Shown here: positions 1 through 9,278 of the stretch, in pieces
Layout of the letters: each line of letters starts with the position of its first letter
How positions within the stretch are numbered: position 1 is the first letter of the stretch
Position numbers and translations under genes: made by a program
Notes under the pieces: model-generated
Databases searched by the model: none
Seen by the model: only the letters and a program-made list of their open reading frames with translations
What the model was told of the DNA's origin: nothing
Source: Celeribacter baekdonensis B30
Lineage (GTDB): Bacteria; Pseudomonadota; Alphaproteobacteria; Rhodobacterales; Rhodobacteraceae
Direction: 5' to 3'
NCBI RefSeq assembly: GCF_000299875.1
Contig: NZ_AMRK01000015.1
Location: 18,409 to 82,408, forward strand
Length of the DNA stretch: 64,000 nt

Positions 1-1
1 C

Positions 2-205
2 TGGCAGCAGCCGGTCGCCTCCGTTGCCGAGGCACGCAGGATTGTGACCGAGGCCAGCCGACTGCGCGGTATGGCATTCCGAGCCTCGGAGCCCGGGGAT
101 GCGAGACGGCTGCGTTACCGCGCCGCTGCGCTGGAGGCACGGTTGGTTGATCCCTTCTGGCGCGAGACCGCGGCCGATCTGCTCCGCCTGCCACAGGCCG
201 CCTGA
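2..205 (+). CDS. 3' end of a hypothetical protein (partial)
   Basis: An open frame enters from the left edge and ends at a TGA at 203-205, giving 67 visible residues. They are mostly charged and helical (Ala, Arg and Glu rich), with a segment reading DPFWRETAADLL near the end. No family was recognised. It runs in the same direction as the next two small genes and the helicase and so probably belongs to the same mobile-element block. The start lies outside the window. Confidence 0.5.
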   Translation, partial: WQQPVASVAEARRIVTEASRLRGMAFRASEPGDARRLRYRAAALEARLVDPFWRETAADLLRLPQAA

Positions 206-270
206 GCTTCACCCTTTCCATCCCATTCGGCCCGGTGTCACGCCGGGCCATGTCATGCCCGGAGACCATC

Positions 271-687
271 ATGGCCGACTATTTCACGCACTTTTCTTGC
301 CTGCTTGACGTGGGCACCCCCGAAAACGCTGCCCGCGCACTCGATCTCTACAACGCACTGGCGGATGACAATGCCGCCGAAGATCCGCCATCGGACGGCT
401 TCCTGCTCTCTATCCAGCCAGAACATGGTGGCACTCAGCTCTGGATGCGTGATGACGTCACCGGCGATCCCGGGCATGTCATCCAGTTCGTCAAACGCTG
501 CGCCACCGAGTTCGGTCTGACGGGTCTATGGGGCCTTCAATACGCAAACAGTTGTTCTCGGCCGAGAATCGACGGGTTCGGCGGCGGCGCGCATGTCCTT
601 GATCTTGCTACCGGCGAGACGGTGGATTGGATCAATACCGATGGCTGGCTTTCCACTGTTCTGGAGGGGGGCAATCCCTATGAGTGA
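271..687 (+). CDS. conserved hypothetical protein of the mobile element
   Basis: Encodes about 138 residues starting MADYFTHFSCLL. An upstream ATG at 235 is in frame, but 271 is preferred because the extra residues look unlike protein. The chain is acidic, has no signal peptide or membrane segment, and contains a Gly-rich segment (FGGGAHVLD) followed by an ETVDWINTDGWL stretch. Its last bases overlap the start of the next gene (680-687), so the two are probably translationally coupled. The family was not recognised; neighbours suggest an accessory gene of the conjugative element. Confidence 0.65.
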   Translation: MADYFTHFSCLLDVGTPENAARALDLYNALADDNAAEDPPSDGFLLSIQPEHGGTQLWMRDDVTGDPGHVIQFVKRCATEFGLTGLWGLQYANSCSRPRIDGFGGGAHVLDLATGETVDWINTDGWLSTVLEGGNPYE

Positions 688-1324
688 GGTCATCGAGATC
701 ACTGTCTATCGCCTCGAAGAGCTTTCCGATGCAGCCAGGGACAAAGCCCGTGCCTGGTATCGCGAAGGTGGCTTCGACGATGACTGGTACGATGCCGTCT
801 ATGAGGATTTCCAGAGCGTCGCCGAAATCCTCGGGCTGAACCTCAAGACCCGAACCGTCCGGTTGATGGGCGGCGGCACACGACGGGAACCCTGCATCTG
901 GTTCCGGGGCTTCTGGAGCCAGGGCGATGGCGCCTGCTTCGAAACTTTCTATGCCTACCGCAAGGGCGCGCCACGGCGGATCAGGGAATACGCGCCGCAG
1001 GACACCGAACTGCACCGCATCGCCGACGCCTTGCAGGCGGTTCAGCGGCGTAATTTCTATCAGCTTGGCGCCGAAGCCACCCATCGCGGCCATTATTATC
1101 ACGAATACTGTATGGCGATCTCGGTGGAGCGCGACAGCCCTACCTGGCAGGACATGACCGCCGATGCCGAGGAGAAGATCATCGACGCGCTGCGTGATCT
1201 GGCTCGATGGCTCTACTGCCAGCTCGAGCGCGAGTTTGACTACCTGTCGTCGGATGACGTCGTCGATGAGACCATCATCGCCAACGGTTACACCTTCACT
1301 GAAGCCGGTCGCCGCTTCGGATGA
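680..1324 (+). CDS. conserved hypothetical protein
   Basis: Encodes 214 residues beginning MSEVIEITVYRLEEL. The ATG at 680 overlaps the stop of the preceding gene by eight bases. The protein is rich in aromatic residues and acidic (AWYREGGFDDDWYDAVYEDF), with conserved-looking HRGHYYHEYC and LARWLYCQLEREFDYL segments, and has no membrane helix. It resembles small soluble proteins of phages and plasmids, but I cannot name a family. A strong intrinsic terminator follows directly, so it closes a short transcription unit. Confidence 0.65.
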   Translation: MSEVIEITVYRLEELSDAARDKARAWYREGGFDDDWYDAVYEDFQSVAEILGLNLKTRTVRLMGGGTRREPCIWFRGFWSQGDGACFETFYAYRKGAPRRIREYAPQDTELHRIADALQAVQRRNFYQLGAEATHRGHYYHEYCMAISVERDSPTWQDMTADAEEKIIDALRDLARWLYCQLEREFDYLSSDDVVDETIIANGYTFTEAGRRFG

Positions 1325-1344
1325 TCCCGAGAAGGCACCGACTA

Positions 1345-1376
1345 GCGCCCCGCCGTCCGGTCGGGGCGCTTTTTTT
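1345..1376 (+). terminator. Rho-independent terminator
   Basis: Perfect 8-bp inverted repeat gcgccccg / cggggcgc (1345-1352 and 1362-1369) with a 9-nt loop, followed by seven T residues (1370-1376). It lies 20 bases after the stop at 1324 and before the helicase gene. Confidence 0.9.
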
Positions 1377-1481
1377 ATGCTGTGCTTTGAGAGTGAGAGG
1401 TGGGCCGAAAAGGGGCAGGTCCGGGTGGGTGAGAGAGAGCCGTCCGGGTCTTCCCGTTCCTGCTCTCCGAGGTTCCCCGAC

Positions 1482-4400
1482 ATGAATATCTCATCTCCCG
1501 TGACCGGTCCGGCCACCCAGCCGGCCCCCGTGATCCTGGCCGCCGCCCATCTCATTCTTCCCCATCTCGAACGCGGTCAACGCGTCGATACCGCGGACCT
1601 CCGCAGTGCCATGGAAAGCGCTTTCGGCGCCTCCGACGCCAGCGGCGCTTGGGACTGGAAGCTCGCCTATGAGGCCTGCGAAGTCGCCACGGTTCTGTTC
1701 CTGCGCAAATACGGAAAGGCGCTTTTCCGCAAAGCCGGTTCTCCGGTTTCACGGCTCGATCCGCTGGCGAAGATCGCGGGCCTACTGCCGACGCAGACCC
1801 GCCGCTCCGAAGAAAGTCAGAGCTTCCAGCAGTTCAGCACCCCTCTGCCTCTCGGTCTTGCCGCGCTGGCGGCGGCCGGGGTCACGCCGGACGATGTGGT
1901 GCTGGAGCCCTCGGCTGGCACCGGCCTGATGGCGATCCTTGCCCAGAGCGTCGGCGGTTCGCTGATCCTCAACGAACTCGCCGAGACCCGCGCCGATCTT
2001 CTCTCTTCCCTCTTTCCGGCCTTTCCCGTCACCCGGCTCGACGCCGCCCAGATCGACGATCATCTGACCCCGGAGGCTGTGCCGTCCGTGGTGCTGATGA
2101 ACCCGCCTTTCTCGGTCATGGCCAATGTCGAAGGGCGGATGGCGGATGCTTCCCTTCGCCATGTTGCCTCGGCGCTGGCCCGGCTTGCTCCTGGCGGACG
2201 GCTGGTCACGATCACCGGCGCGAACTTCGGACCGGAAGCACCGGCCTGGCGCGACGCCTTCGTGCGCCTGCAGGACCGCAGCCGCGTGGTCTTCACCGCG
2301 GCGATCGATGGCGCGGTCTTCGCCAGACATGGCACCCGCATCGACACGCGGCTGACGGTGATCGACAAGCTGCCCGCCGACGATCCGTCCGTCTTCCCGG
2401 CTTCGCCGGGTGTCGCGCCCGACGTCGCCACGCTGCTCGGTTGGATCGAAAGCCAGCTCCCACCACGCTTGACGGTCTCGCTGCCGAAGATCGCTGCGCC
2501 CGCTTCAACCGCCGCGCCGAGAACCGTGCGGGGCTATCTGGCCCGCTCGGCAGCTGCGCGGCCTGCCGCGGCTCCCGCCAACGATCCCGAGGGCCTCGAA
2601 CTTGTCTATGAGACCGTGGACTGGACGCCATCGGTAGGCGCTCGCCTGTCCGACGCCATCTATGAGGAATATGCGCTGCAATCGCTGCGCATTCCGGGCG
2701 CTGAGCCGCATCCGACCAGGCTCGTGCAATCCGCCGCCATGGCCTCGGTCGCACCGCCCAGGCCGTCTTACCGCCCCATGCTGCCTGCTGACATCCGCAC
2801 CCGTCTGTCGGACGCCCAGCTTGAAACGGTTATCTATGCAGGTGAAGCCCATGCCGATCATCTCGCCGGTGCTTGGACCGTGGACGAACATTTCGACAAC
2901 GTGAGCGCCGCTGCCGAAGGCGCCGTCCGCTTTCGCCGGGGCTTCATGCTCGGTGACGGCACCGGCGCTGGTAAGGGGCGCCAATCGGCCGGCATCATCC
3001 TAGACAACTGGCTACGCGGGCGCCGCAAGGCGGTCTGGATCTCCAAATCCGACAAGCTGATCGAGGACGCGCAACGCGACTGGTCGGCGCTTGGCATGGA
3101 ACGGTTGCTTGTCACGCCTCTGTCGCGCTTCCCGCAGGGGAAGCCGATCACGCTGTCGGAAGGCATCCTGTTTACCACCTATGCCACGCTGCGCTCCGAT
3201 GACCGCGGCGAGAAGGTTTCGCGCGTCAAGCAGATCGTCGAATGGTTGGGCAAGGACTTCGATGGGGTCATCATTTTCGACGAGAGCCATGCGATGCAGA
3301 ATGCCGGTGGCGGCAAGGGAGACCGCGGTGATATCGCCGCCTCGCAGCAGGGACGCGCAGGCCTGCGGCTCCAGCATGCCCTGCCGGATGCGCGCGTGGT
3401 CTATGTCTCGGCAACCGGGGCCACCACGGTTCACAATCTCGCCTATGCACAACGGCTCGGTCTCTGGGGCGGTGAGGATTTTCCGTTCCAGACCCGCGCC
3501 GAGTTCGTCGAAGCGATTGAAGCGGGCGGCGTGGCGGCCATGGAAGTGCTCGCCCGCGATTTGCGTTCTCTCGGCCTCTATACCGCGCGCTCGCTCTCCT
3601 ACGACGGGGTGGAATACGAGCTGGTCGAGCATCAGCTCACCGATGAACAGCGGCGCATCTATGATGCTTACGCGGCCGCGTTCGCCGTGATCCATGGAAA
3701 CCTGGACGCGGCGATGGCGGCGGCCAACATCACCGGCAGTGAAGGCACGTTGAACCGCCAGGCCAAATCCGCCGCGCGGTCGGCCTTCGAGAGCACCAAG
3801 CAGCGCTTCTTCGGCCATCTGCTGACCTCCATGAAAACCCCGACCCTGATCCGCTCGATCGAAGCCGATCTGGCGGCGGGCCATGCCGCCGTCATCCAGA
3901 TCGTCTCGACCGGCGAAGCCCTGATGGAGCGGCGGCTGTCCGAGATCCCGACCGAGGAATGGAACGACATTTCCGTCGATGTCACGCCGCGGGAGTATGT
4001 CGGCTCGTACTTGCTGCATTCCTTCCCGGTGCAACTCTATGAGCCCTTCACCGACAGCGAAGGCAATTTGTCCTCGCGGCCCGTGTTCCGCGATGGGCAG
4101 CCGGTCGAAAGCCGAGAAGCCGTCGCCCGGCGCGATGAGATGCTGGAGCAACTCGGGTCGCTTCCTCCTGTGCCGGGGGCGCTCGATCAAATCGTCCAGC
4201 GCTTCGGCACGGATATGGTGGCGGAGGTCACAGGACGTTCGCGCCGGATCGTGCGCAAAGGCGACGGTGCGTCCGCATGTCTTGCAGTCGAGAACCGTCC
4301 GCCTTCTGCCAACCTCTCCGAGACTGCGGCCTTCATGGATGACCAGAAGCGCATCCTGGTCTTCTCTGATGCCGGTGGCACCGGGCGCAGCTATCACGCG

Positions 4401-5789
4401 GACCTTTTGGCGCGGAACCAGCGGCTGCGGGTGCACTACCTGCTGGAGCCGGGCTGGAAGGCCGATGCGGCCATTCAGGGGCTGGGCCGCACCAACCGGA
4501 CCAATCAGGCGCAGCCGCCGCTCTTCCGGCCCATCGCCACGGATGTCAAAGCCGAGAAGCGCTTCCTCTCGACCATCGCCCGCCGCCTCGATACGCTGGG
4601 TGCGATCACACGCGGCCAGCGCCAGACCGGCGGTCAGGGGCTGTTCCGTCCCGAGGACAATCTGGAATCCGCCTATGCCCGCGACGCGCTTCGCCAGCTC
4701 TATCTGCTGATCGTGCGCGGCAAGGTCGAGGGCTGCTCGCTCGAACGCTTTGAAACCGCCACCGGGTTGAAGCTGATGGACAGCAACGGTGTGAAGGACG
4801 AACTGCCGCCGATCACCACCTTCCTCAACCGTCTGCTGGCGCTGACCATCGAGTTGCAGGGCATCCTGTTCTCGGCCTTCGAACAGCTTCTGCAGGCCCG
4901 GATCGACGGGGCGATTGCGTCTGGCACCTATGACATGGGGCTGGAAACGCTGAAGGCCGAAAGCTTCATCGTCACAGACCGGCAGGTGATCCACACGCAT
5001 CCGGGCACCGGCGCGGAAACCCGGCTTCTCACGCTCACCGAGCGCAAGCGCAATCAGCCGGTCACGCTCGATGCAGCCCTGGCGGAACTGGATGATCCCC
5101 GCGCAAGATTGCTCATCAACGAGCGATCCGGTCGTGCCGCCGTGCAGATCCCGACCACCAGCGTCATGCTCGATGATGGCGAGATCGAACGGCGCGTGCG
5201 GCTGATCCGGCCCATGGAGGCGATGAACATTCCGGTGCGTGCGATGGGTGAGACCCATTGGATCGAGGCCGACCGTGCCGACTTCATCGTGGCCTGGAAG
5301 GCGGAACTGGCCGAGGTGCCGGAGTTCACCGACAGCATCCTGCATATGGTGACGGGGCTCTTGCTGCCGATATGGAAGCGCCTGCCGCAGGAGTCCTCCC
5401 GGGTCTATCGGCTCCAAACCGATGAGGGGGAACGCATCATCGGTCGCCGGGTCTCGCCCGCATGGGCGGCAAATGCCGCCACCAGCGGCGTCGCGACCAG
5501 CATCACGCCGGACCAGGCCTATGCCGCGCTGATCGAGGGCCGAACGATCTTCGATCTCGCCGAGGGGCTGCAACTGCGCCGCGTCCGGGTCATGGGCGCG
5601 AACCGGATCGAACTCACCGGCTTCACCGATACCATGCGCGATCGGCTGCGAACCTATGGTCTCTTCAGCGAGATCATCTCATGGAAACTCCGCTTCTTCG
5701 TGCCGGTGGACGCATCGGGGCCGGAGATCATCGGCAAACTGCTCGACCGCTTCCCGGTCGAGCGCATTTCCGAGCGGGAGGCCGCGTGA
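1482..5789 (+). CDS. strawberry-notch-type DEAD/H helicase with N-terminal methyltransferase-like domain
   Basis: A 1435-residue protein. The frame is open upstream, but the ATG at 1482 (MNISSPVTGP) is chosen because the terminator at 1345-1376 lies inside the longer frame. Residues near 130-240 carry SAM-binding features (VVLEPSAGTGLMA and the NPPF motif), as in N6-adenine methyltransferases. The middle holds the strawberry-notch ATPase: GDGTGAGKGRQS (P-loop variant), FDESHAMQNAG (DEAH-type box) and VYVSATGATTVHN. A late helicase motif reads GLGRTNRTNQ. Such large fused proteins are common on alphaproteobacterial conjugative elements. Their substrate is not established; a role in DNA processing or resistance to host restriction is inference. 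The stop overlaps the next start (TGATG). Confidence 0.85.
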   Translation: MNISSPVTGPATQPAPVILAAAHLILPHLERGQRVDTADLRSAMESAFGASDASGAWDWKLAYEACEVATVLFLRKYGKALFRKAGSPVSRLDPLAKIAGLLPTQTRRSEESQSFQQFSTPLPLGLAALAAAGVTPDDVVLEPSAGTGLMAILAQSVGGSLILNELAETRADLLSSLFPAFPVTRLDAAQIDDHLTPEAVPSVVLMNPPFSVMANVEGRMADASLRHVASALARLAPGGRLVTITGANFGPEAPAWRDAFVRLQDRSRVVFTAAIDGAVFARHGTRIDTRLTVIDKLPADDPSVFPASPGVAPDVATLLGWIESQLPPRLTVSLPKIAAPASTAAPRTVRGYLARSAAARPAAAPANDPEGLELVYETVDWTPSVGARLSDAIYEEYALQSLRIPGAEPHPTRLVQSAAMASVAPPRPSYRPMLPADIRTRLSDAQLETVIYAGEAHADHLAGAWTVDEHFDNVSAAAEGAVRFRRGFMLGDGTGAGKGRQSAGIILDNWLRGRRKAVWISKSDKLIEDAQRDWSALGMERLLVTPLSRFPQGKPITLSEGILFTTYATLRSDDRGEKVSRVKQIVEWLGKDFDGVIIFDESHAMQNAGGGKGDRGDIAASQQGRAGLRLQHALPDARVVYVSATGATTVHNLAYAQRLGLWGGEDFPFQTRAEFVEAIEAGGVAAMEVLARDLRSLGLYTARSLSYDGVEYELVEHQLTDEQRRIYDAYAAAFAVIHGNLDAAMAAANITGSEGTLNRQAKSAARSAFESTKQRFFGHLLTSMKTPTLIRSIEADLAAGHAAVIQIVSTGEALMERRLSEIPTEEWNDISVDVTPREYVGSYLLHSFPVQLYEPFTDSEGNLSSRPVFRDGQPVESREAVARRDEMLEQLGSLPPVPGALDQIVQRFGTDMVAEVTGRSRRIVRKGDGASACLAVENRPPSANLSETAAFMDDQKRILVFSDAGGTGRSYHADLLARNQRLRVHYLLEPGWKADAAIQGLGRTNRTNQAQPPLFRPIATDVKAEKRFLSTIARRLDTLGAITRGQRQTGGQGLFRPEDNLESAYARDALRQLYLLIVRGKVEGCSLERFETATGLKLMDSNGVKDELPPITTFLNRLLALTIELQGILFSAFEQLLQARIDGAIASGTYDMGLETLKAESFIVTDRQVIHTHPGTGAETRLLTLTERKRNQPVTLDAALAELDDPRARLLINERSGRAAVQIPTTSVMLDDGEIERRVRLIRPMEAMNIPVRAMGETHWIEADRADFIVAWKAELAEVPEFTDSILHMVTGLLLPIWKRLPQESSRVYRLQTDEGERIIGRRVSPAWAANAATSGVATSITPDQAYAALIEGRTIFDLAEGLQLRRVRVMGANRIELTGFTDTMRDRLRTYGLFSEIISWKLRFFVPVDASGPEIIGKLLDRFPVERISEREAA

Positions 5790-6835
5790 TGGCACGTCTC
5801 AACGCTTCCGAACTGGCGCAGCGTCTCGGCCGAGAAGCCGAGGCGGTGTGCCGCTATTACCTCTCGAATGGGCGAAAGCAGGGCAATTACTGGCAGGTCG
5901 GCGATGTGCAGAACAGTCCCGGCCGCTCCATGTTCGTCCGTCTGACCGGGCCGGAGTCCGGCAAGGGCGCGGCCGGCAAATGGACCGATGCGCAGAGCGG
6001 GGAACATGGCGATCTGCTCGACGTGATCGGCGAAAGCCTCGGCCTCATCGATTTTGCCGACATTGCCGAAGAAGCCCGCCGCTTCCTCAGCCTGCCGCAT
6101 CCCGAACCGGAGCCATGGTCCCGCAAGTTCCGAACACCGCCGGCACCATCCGGATCGTCCGAAGCGGCGCGTCGCCTCTGGCACATGACCCGGCCATTGA
6201 TCGGCAGCCTCGCGGAGACGTATTTACGCGGCCGCGGTATTACGGATTTACGCGGAACCGCAAATCTGCGTTTCCATCCGAGCTGCTACTGGCGACCCGA
6301 GGGCGATGGGCCGACAGAGGCATGGCCCGCCATGATTGCCGCGGTGACCGACCTCGATGGCAAGATCACCGGCGCGCATCGCACCTGGCTCACCCGCGAC
6401 GGCTCTGGCAAGGCGCCGCTCGATCCGCCGAGGAAGGCGATGGGCAATCTGCTTGGACACGCCGTCCGGCTTGACGAGCCGCAGGATGTGCTCGCCGCAG
6501 GCGAAGGCATCGAGACCATCCTGTCGCTCCGGCAGGCATTGCCCACAATGCCGATGGTCTCGGCACTTTCCGCCGGGCATCTCGCCGCCATCCTGTTCCC
6601 GCCGCATCTGCGCAGGCTCTATATCGTCCGCGACAACGATCCGGCAGGCGACGGCGCGCGCGATGGCCTAGCGGACCGGGCGCACGAGGCCGGGATCGAG
6701 GCGATCACGCTCTCGCCCATGCTGGGGGACTTCAACGACGATCTCGTCAGCCTCGGGCTGGAGGCGCTTCGGGCCGGGATCCGGGTGCAGGTCGCCCCCG
6801 AGGACGTCGGCCGCTTCATGGCCCTGACGCCATAG
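5789..6835 (+). CDS. Toprim-domain, primase/DNA-processing-like protein
   Basis: A 348-residue protein whose ATG overlaps the helicase stop, implying coupled translation. The N-terminal half has a conserved GNYWQVGD...GRSMFVRL region typical of the DUF7146-type proteins found beside mobile-element primases. The C-terminal half has a Toprim fold signature: AAGEGIETILSLRQ (catalytic Glu) and YIVRDNDPAGDGA (Asp-x-Asp metal site). A role in element DNA metabolism together with the upstream helicase is likely, but the exact reaction is not known. A zinc-finger module as in DnaG is not visible. Confidence 0.8.
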   Translation: MARLNASELAQRLGREAEAVCRYYLSNGRKQGNYWQVGDVQNSPGRSMFVRLTGPESGKGAAGKWTDAQSGEHGDLLDVIGESLGLIDFADIAEEARRFLSLPHPEPEPWSRKFRTPPAPSGSSEAARRLWHMTRPLIGSLAETYLRGRGITDLRGTANLRFHPSCYWRPEGDGPTEAWPAMIAAVTDLDGKITGAHRTWLTRDGSGKAPLDPPRKAMGNLLGHAVRLDEPQDVLAAGEGIETILSLRQALPTMPMVSALSAGHLAAILFPPHLRRLYIVRDNDPAGDGARDGLADRAHEAGIEAITLSPMLGDFNDDLVSLGLEALRAGIRVQVAPEDVGRFMALTP

Positions 6836-7183
6836 CCGGCACGGGGCCGGGATCGGGAAACTCTGATCCAGTCATGCGCAGTGGGCTACATCCTGTCATC
6901 GGCAGGGGGACCGCGCCTTGGCCTTCTGAGAGGGCGAGCGGCCCACAAACGCTCCGGCCCGGCAATGGCGGCGCCCGACTGATTTCCGTCGGCGGGAAAA
7001 CCACCCCACGCGACAGGTCGCGCGGGGACCCCGGATTGCCCGCCTTTACAGCGCGAAGCAAATCAGCCGGGCTTTGCCATCGAGGCCCTCGCAAAGGGCT
7101 CGGGCTGCCAGACCGGAACGCCCGTGGGCTTGTCGTCGCCATGAAGGCCGCGACGGTCGCGGTCCAGCCGAAGGACGCATCCC
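6836..7183. other. 348-bp intergenic stretch without a supported gene
   Basis: GC-rich DNA between the Toprim and DUF2493 genes. An open frame (6874-7197) overlaps the real downstream start in another frame and reads as a Pro/Arg/Gly shadow. Short inverted repeats (for example gcgacaggtcgc near 7011-7022) suggest a structured leader for the DUF2493 gene. No promoter could be placed with confidence. Confidence 0.5.
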
Positions 7184-8110
7184 ATGGACGCTCATGACGA
7201 ATTCGAACCCGATCACAGCACGTCTCCCACCGGCCATGTCATCGAAGCGCTCGAACTCTATGGCTACCATCCCGCCGAGGGCGAGGCCGATCCTCGGATC
7301 ACGCCCGAGGATACCGCCATCCAGGGCGCGGTTGCCGACATCTTCGACGCCCTGATCTCCACCATGGCCGACACCAGCCTCGATTTCGACCTCGACGAGA
7401 TCATGTGGTCCACCGTCAATACCTTCCACCGCGCCGTCGAGCGGATCGAACGCAAACTCGACGATAACGAGCAGGCCCAGAAGCGCCTTCAGCGCGAACA
7501 GGACGGAAGCGAGGTCAAATCGGTCCAGCTCGAAACCCTCATCGGCATCGGACAAAACTTGATCGAGCGCCGCGACAGCATGGAGGTCTTCCGCGACACT
7601 GCCGCCGACCTTTACCTGCGCAGCACCGGCACGCCCTGGTCGCCGCGCTCCGGATCACGGGTCAACCATCGCCAGATGACCTCGGCCATGATCGACAGCC
7701 GCGACTTCCTCGCCGCCAAACGCAAGGCCGACAATGAGGTGCTCTTGCCCGCCGGGCCGAAAATTGCCTTCTCGGGCGGCGACACCACCGATCACCGCAC
7801 GATCTGGGCCAGGCTCGATCAGGTGCACGCCAAGCACCCCGACATGGTGCTTCTGCACGGCGGCAGCCCGAAAGGCGCCGAACGCATCGCCGCCACTTGG
7901 GCCAACAACCGCAAGGTGCCGCAGGTCGCCTTCAAGCCCGACTGGACGAAACACGCCAAGGCCGCGCCCTTCAAGCGCAACGACCGGATGCTCGACACGA
8001 TGCCGATCGGGGTCATCGTCTTCCCCGGCACCGGCATTCAGGAAAACCTCGCCGACAAGGCCCGCAAGAAGGGCATCCCGGTCTACCGCTTGGCGGAGGG
8101 CAGCGCGTGA
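7184..8110 (+). CDS. DUF2493 (SLOG superfamily) domain protein
   Basis: A 308-residue protein. Residues 1-150 are acidic and helical, with a coiled-coil-like segment (RKLDDNEQAQKRLQREQ). The C-terminal third matches DUF2493, a SLOG/YspA-type Rossmann fold thought to bind nucleotides or nucleotide ligands: KIAFSGGDTTDHRTIW, VLLHGGSPKGAERIAA, and VIVFPGTGIQENLADKA followed by GIPVYRL. Genes of this type recur in the same position on alphaproteobacterial Tra/Trb elements. The ligand and cellular role are unknown; ligand sensing in conflict or regulation is inference from the superfamily. It is followed by a stem-loop and then by inserted leftward cargo. Confidence 0.85.
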   Translation: MDAHDEFEPDHSTSPTGHVIEALELYGYHPAEGEADPRITPEDTAIQGAVADIFDALISTMADTSLDFDLDEIMWSTVNTFHRAVERIERKLDDNEQAQKRLQREQDGSEVKSVQLETLIGIGQNLIERRDSMEVFRDTAADLYLRSTGTPWSPRSGSRVNHRQMTSAMIDSRDFLAAKRKADNEVLLPAGPKIAFSGGDTTDHRTIWARLDQVHAKHPDMVLLHGGSPKGAERIAATWANNRKVPQVAFKPDWTKHAKAAPFKRNDRMLDTMPIGVIVFPGTGIQENLADKARKKGIPVYRLAEGSA

Positions 8111-8125
8111 GCGCTGCCATTCTTT
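8099..8125 (+). terminator. stem-loop terminator spanning the DUF2493 stop codon
   Basis: Perfect 8-bp inverted repeat ggcagcgc / gcgctgcc (8099-8106 and 8111-8118) with a GTGA loop that contains the stop codon, followed by the T-rich attcttt. The T tract is short, so efficiency is uncertain. Confidence 0.65.
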
Positions 8126-8331
8126 GAAACACACTGGAACGGCAGGTTTGGGGCCGTCTCCGGGCTGTCCGGTTGATGGAGCCCGACCAGGTTGCCATCA
8201 TTCACAACATCCGCTCTTCCGCACTCGCCGCCGCCATTCCCGGGGCAGCTCTTGGGAACCTATCATCCGTTCATTCACTAAGGAGAGGTCCCCAACTGCA
8301 GGAGATTCAGCTCACGGCATACCAGGTGCCT

Positions 8332-9276
8332 TCAGTCTGACGCGTTCTGAGCGATCTTGTCCTGGATGAAAGGGGAACGGACCGTGGTAAGGCCATCGAG
8401 ATCGTCAAAAATCACGGAAACTTGGCTCGGGGACCGACAGCCGGGAATCGCAACTACGCTGGCACCCTGAGCCAGAACCCATGCCAACGCCTGGGGCGCG
8501 GAGACCAACTCCCTAAACTCCATTTCGCTACCAGAACCATCGCGATGCGGATTCCCGCTTGTAGAGCGTTGCGCAAAAGCCAACATTGATGTCCTGAGAT
8601 CATCTGGCTCTGAAGGTTCTGAACCTGTCAGGATACCTCTCCCCAATGGGGAGAAGGCCATGAAGCAGGCTCCCCGCGCCGTGGCGGCAGCGACTTCCTC
8701 GATCTTCTGGCCGGTCACCAAGGACAGCTCGTTCTGAACAGCGCTAAGGGTGTGTTCCATCGGCCGCCCTGAGATTTGGTCGGCAGAAACGCTGGAGAGC
8801 CCGAACTCGCCCACCTTGCCCGTGGAGATTAGTTCCTCGATGCAGGCCTGAACTACGTCGTCAGGCGTATCGGGATCGGTACGATGCTGGAGAAGAAGGT
8901 CGATACGATCACGCTTCAAGCGCCTCAATGAGGCCTCGACCGACTGCCTGATCGCTTCGGGCCGACTATCGCGATATAGACTACCCCCAGCATCGGAATA
9001 GAGGCCGAACTTGGTGACGATGGTCGTATTGGGGAGGCCGCAGAGTACTTCGCCCAACAACGTTTCGTTAGCGCCGTTGCCATACAGCGGTGCTGTGTCA
9101 AAGAGCGTCACACCGTTGTCCAGGGCTGCGGTGATCGTCGCGACGGCTTGCTCACGGTCAACGGCTCCATAAATCCCGGTCAGCGCCATGCAGCCGAGGC
9201 CTATGCGGCGCTTTCCCGCGAGGGCGATCGCCCGGTCTTCAGCGATCCTAGCAGGATCATTGTGCTCGCGGGCCAT
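8332..9276 (-). CDS. aldo/keto reductase
   Basis: A 314-residue NAD(P)H-dependent oxidoreductase of the aldo/keto reductase superfamily (TIM barrel). The catalytic tetrad is complete: Asp60 and Tyr65 in DTAPLYGNG, Lys89 in TIVTKFG and His131 in LLLQHR. The cofactor phosphate region near the C-terminus (VVAIPGCRSPSQV) is also typical. It is the last gene of a five-gene leftward operon, two bases after the P-loop gene, in an insertion between element core genes. The substrate is unknown. Its firm place in the operon suggests it finishes a product made by the radical SAM and kinase-like proteins, which is inference. Confidence 0.9.
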   Translation of the reverse strand: MAREHNDPARIAEDRAIALAGKRRIGLGCMALTGIYGAVDREQAVATITAALDNGVTLFDTAPLYGNGANETLLGEVLCGLPNTTIVTKFGLYSDAGGSLYRDSRPEAIRQSVEASLRRLKRDRIDLLLQHRTDPDTPDDVVQACIEELISTGKVGEFGLSSVSADQISGRPMEHTLSAVQNELSLVTGQKIEEVAAATARGACFMAFSPLGRGILTGSEPSEPDDLRTSMLAFAQRSTSGNPHRDGSGSEMEFRELVSAPQALAWVLAQGASVVAIPGCRSPSQVSVIFDDLDGLTTVRSPFIQDKIAQNASD

Positions 9277-9278
9277 AT

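Noticed and set aside
3012..5573. 853-residue open frame on the minus strand
   Set aside because: Lies wholly inside the helicase gene, antisense; composition (His/Asp/Gly/Arg rich, no domain) is typical of GC-rich shadow frames.
6874..7197. 107-residue frame upstream of the DUF2493 gene
   Set aside because: Overlaps the real start in another frame and has no protein-like pattern.
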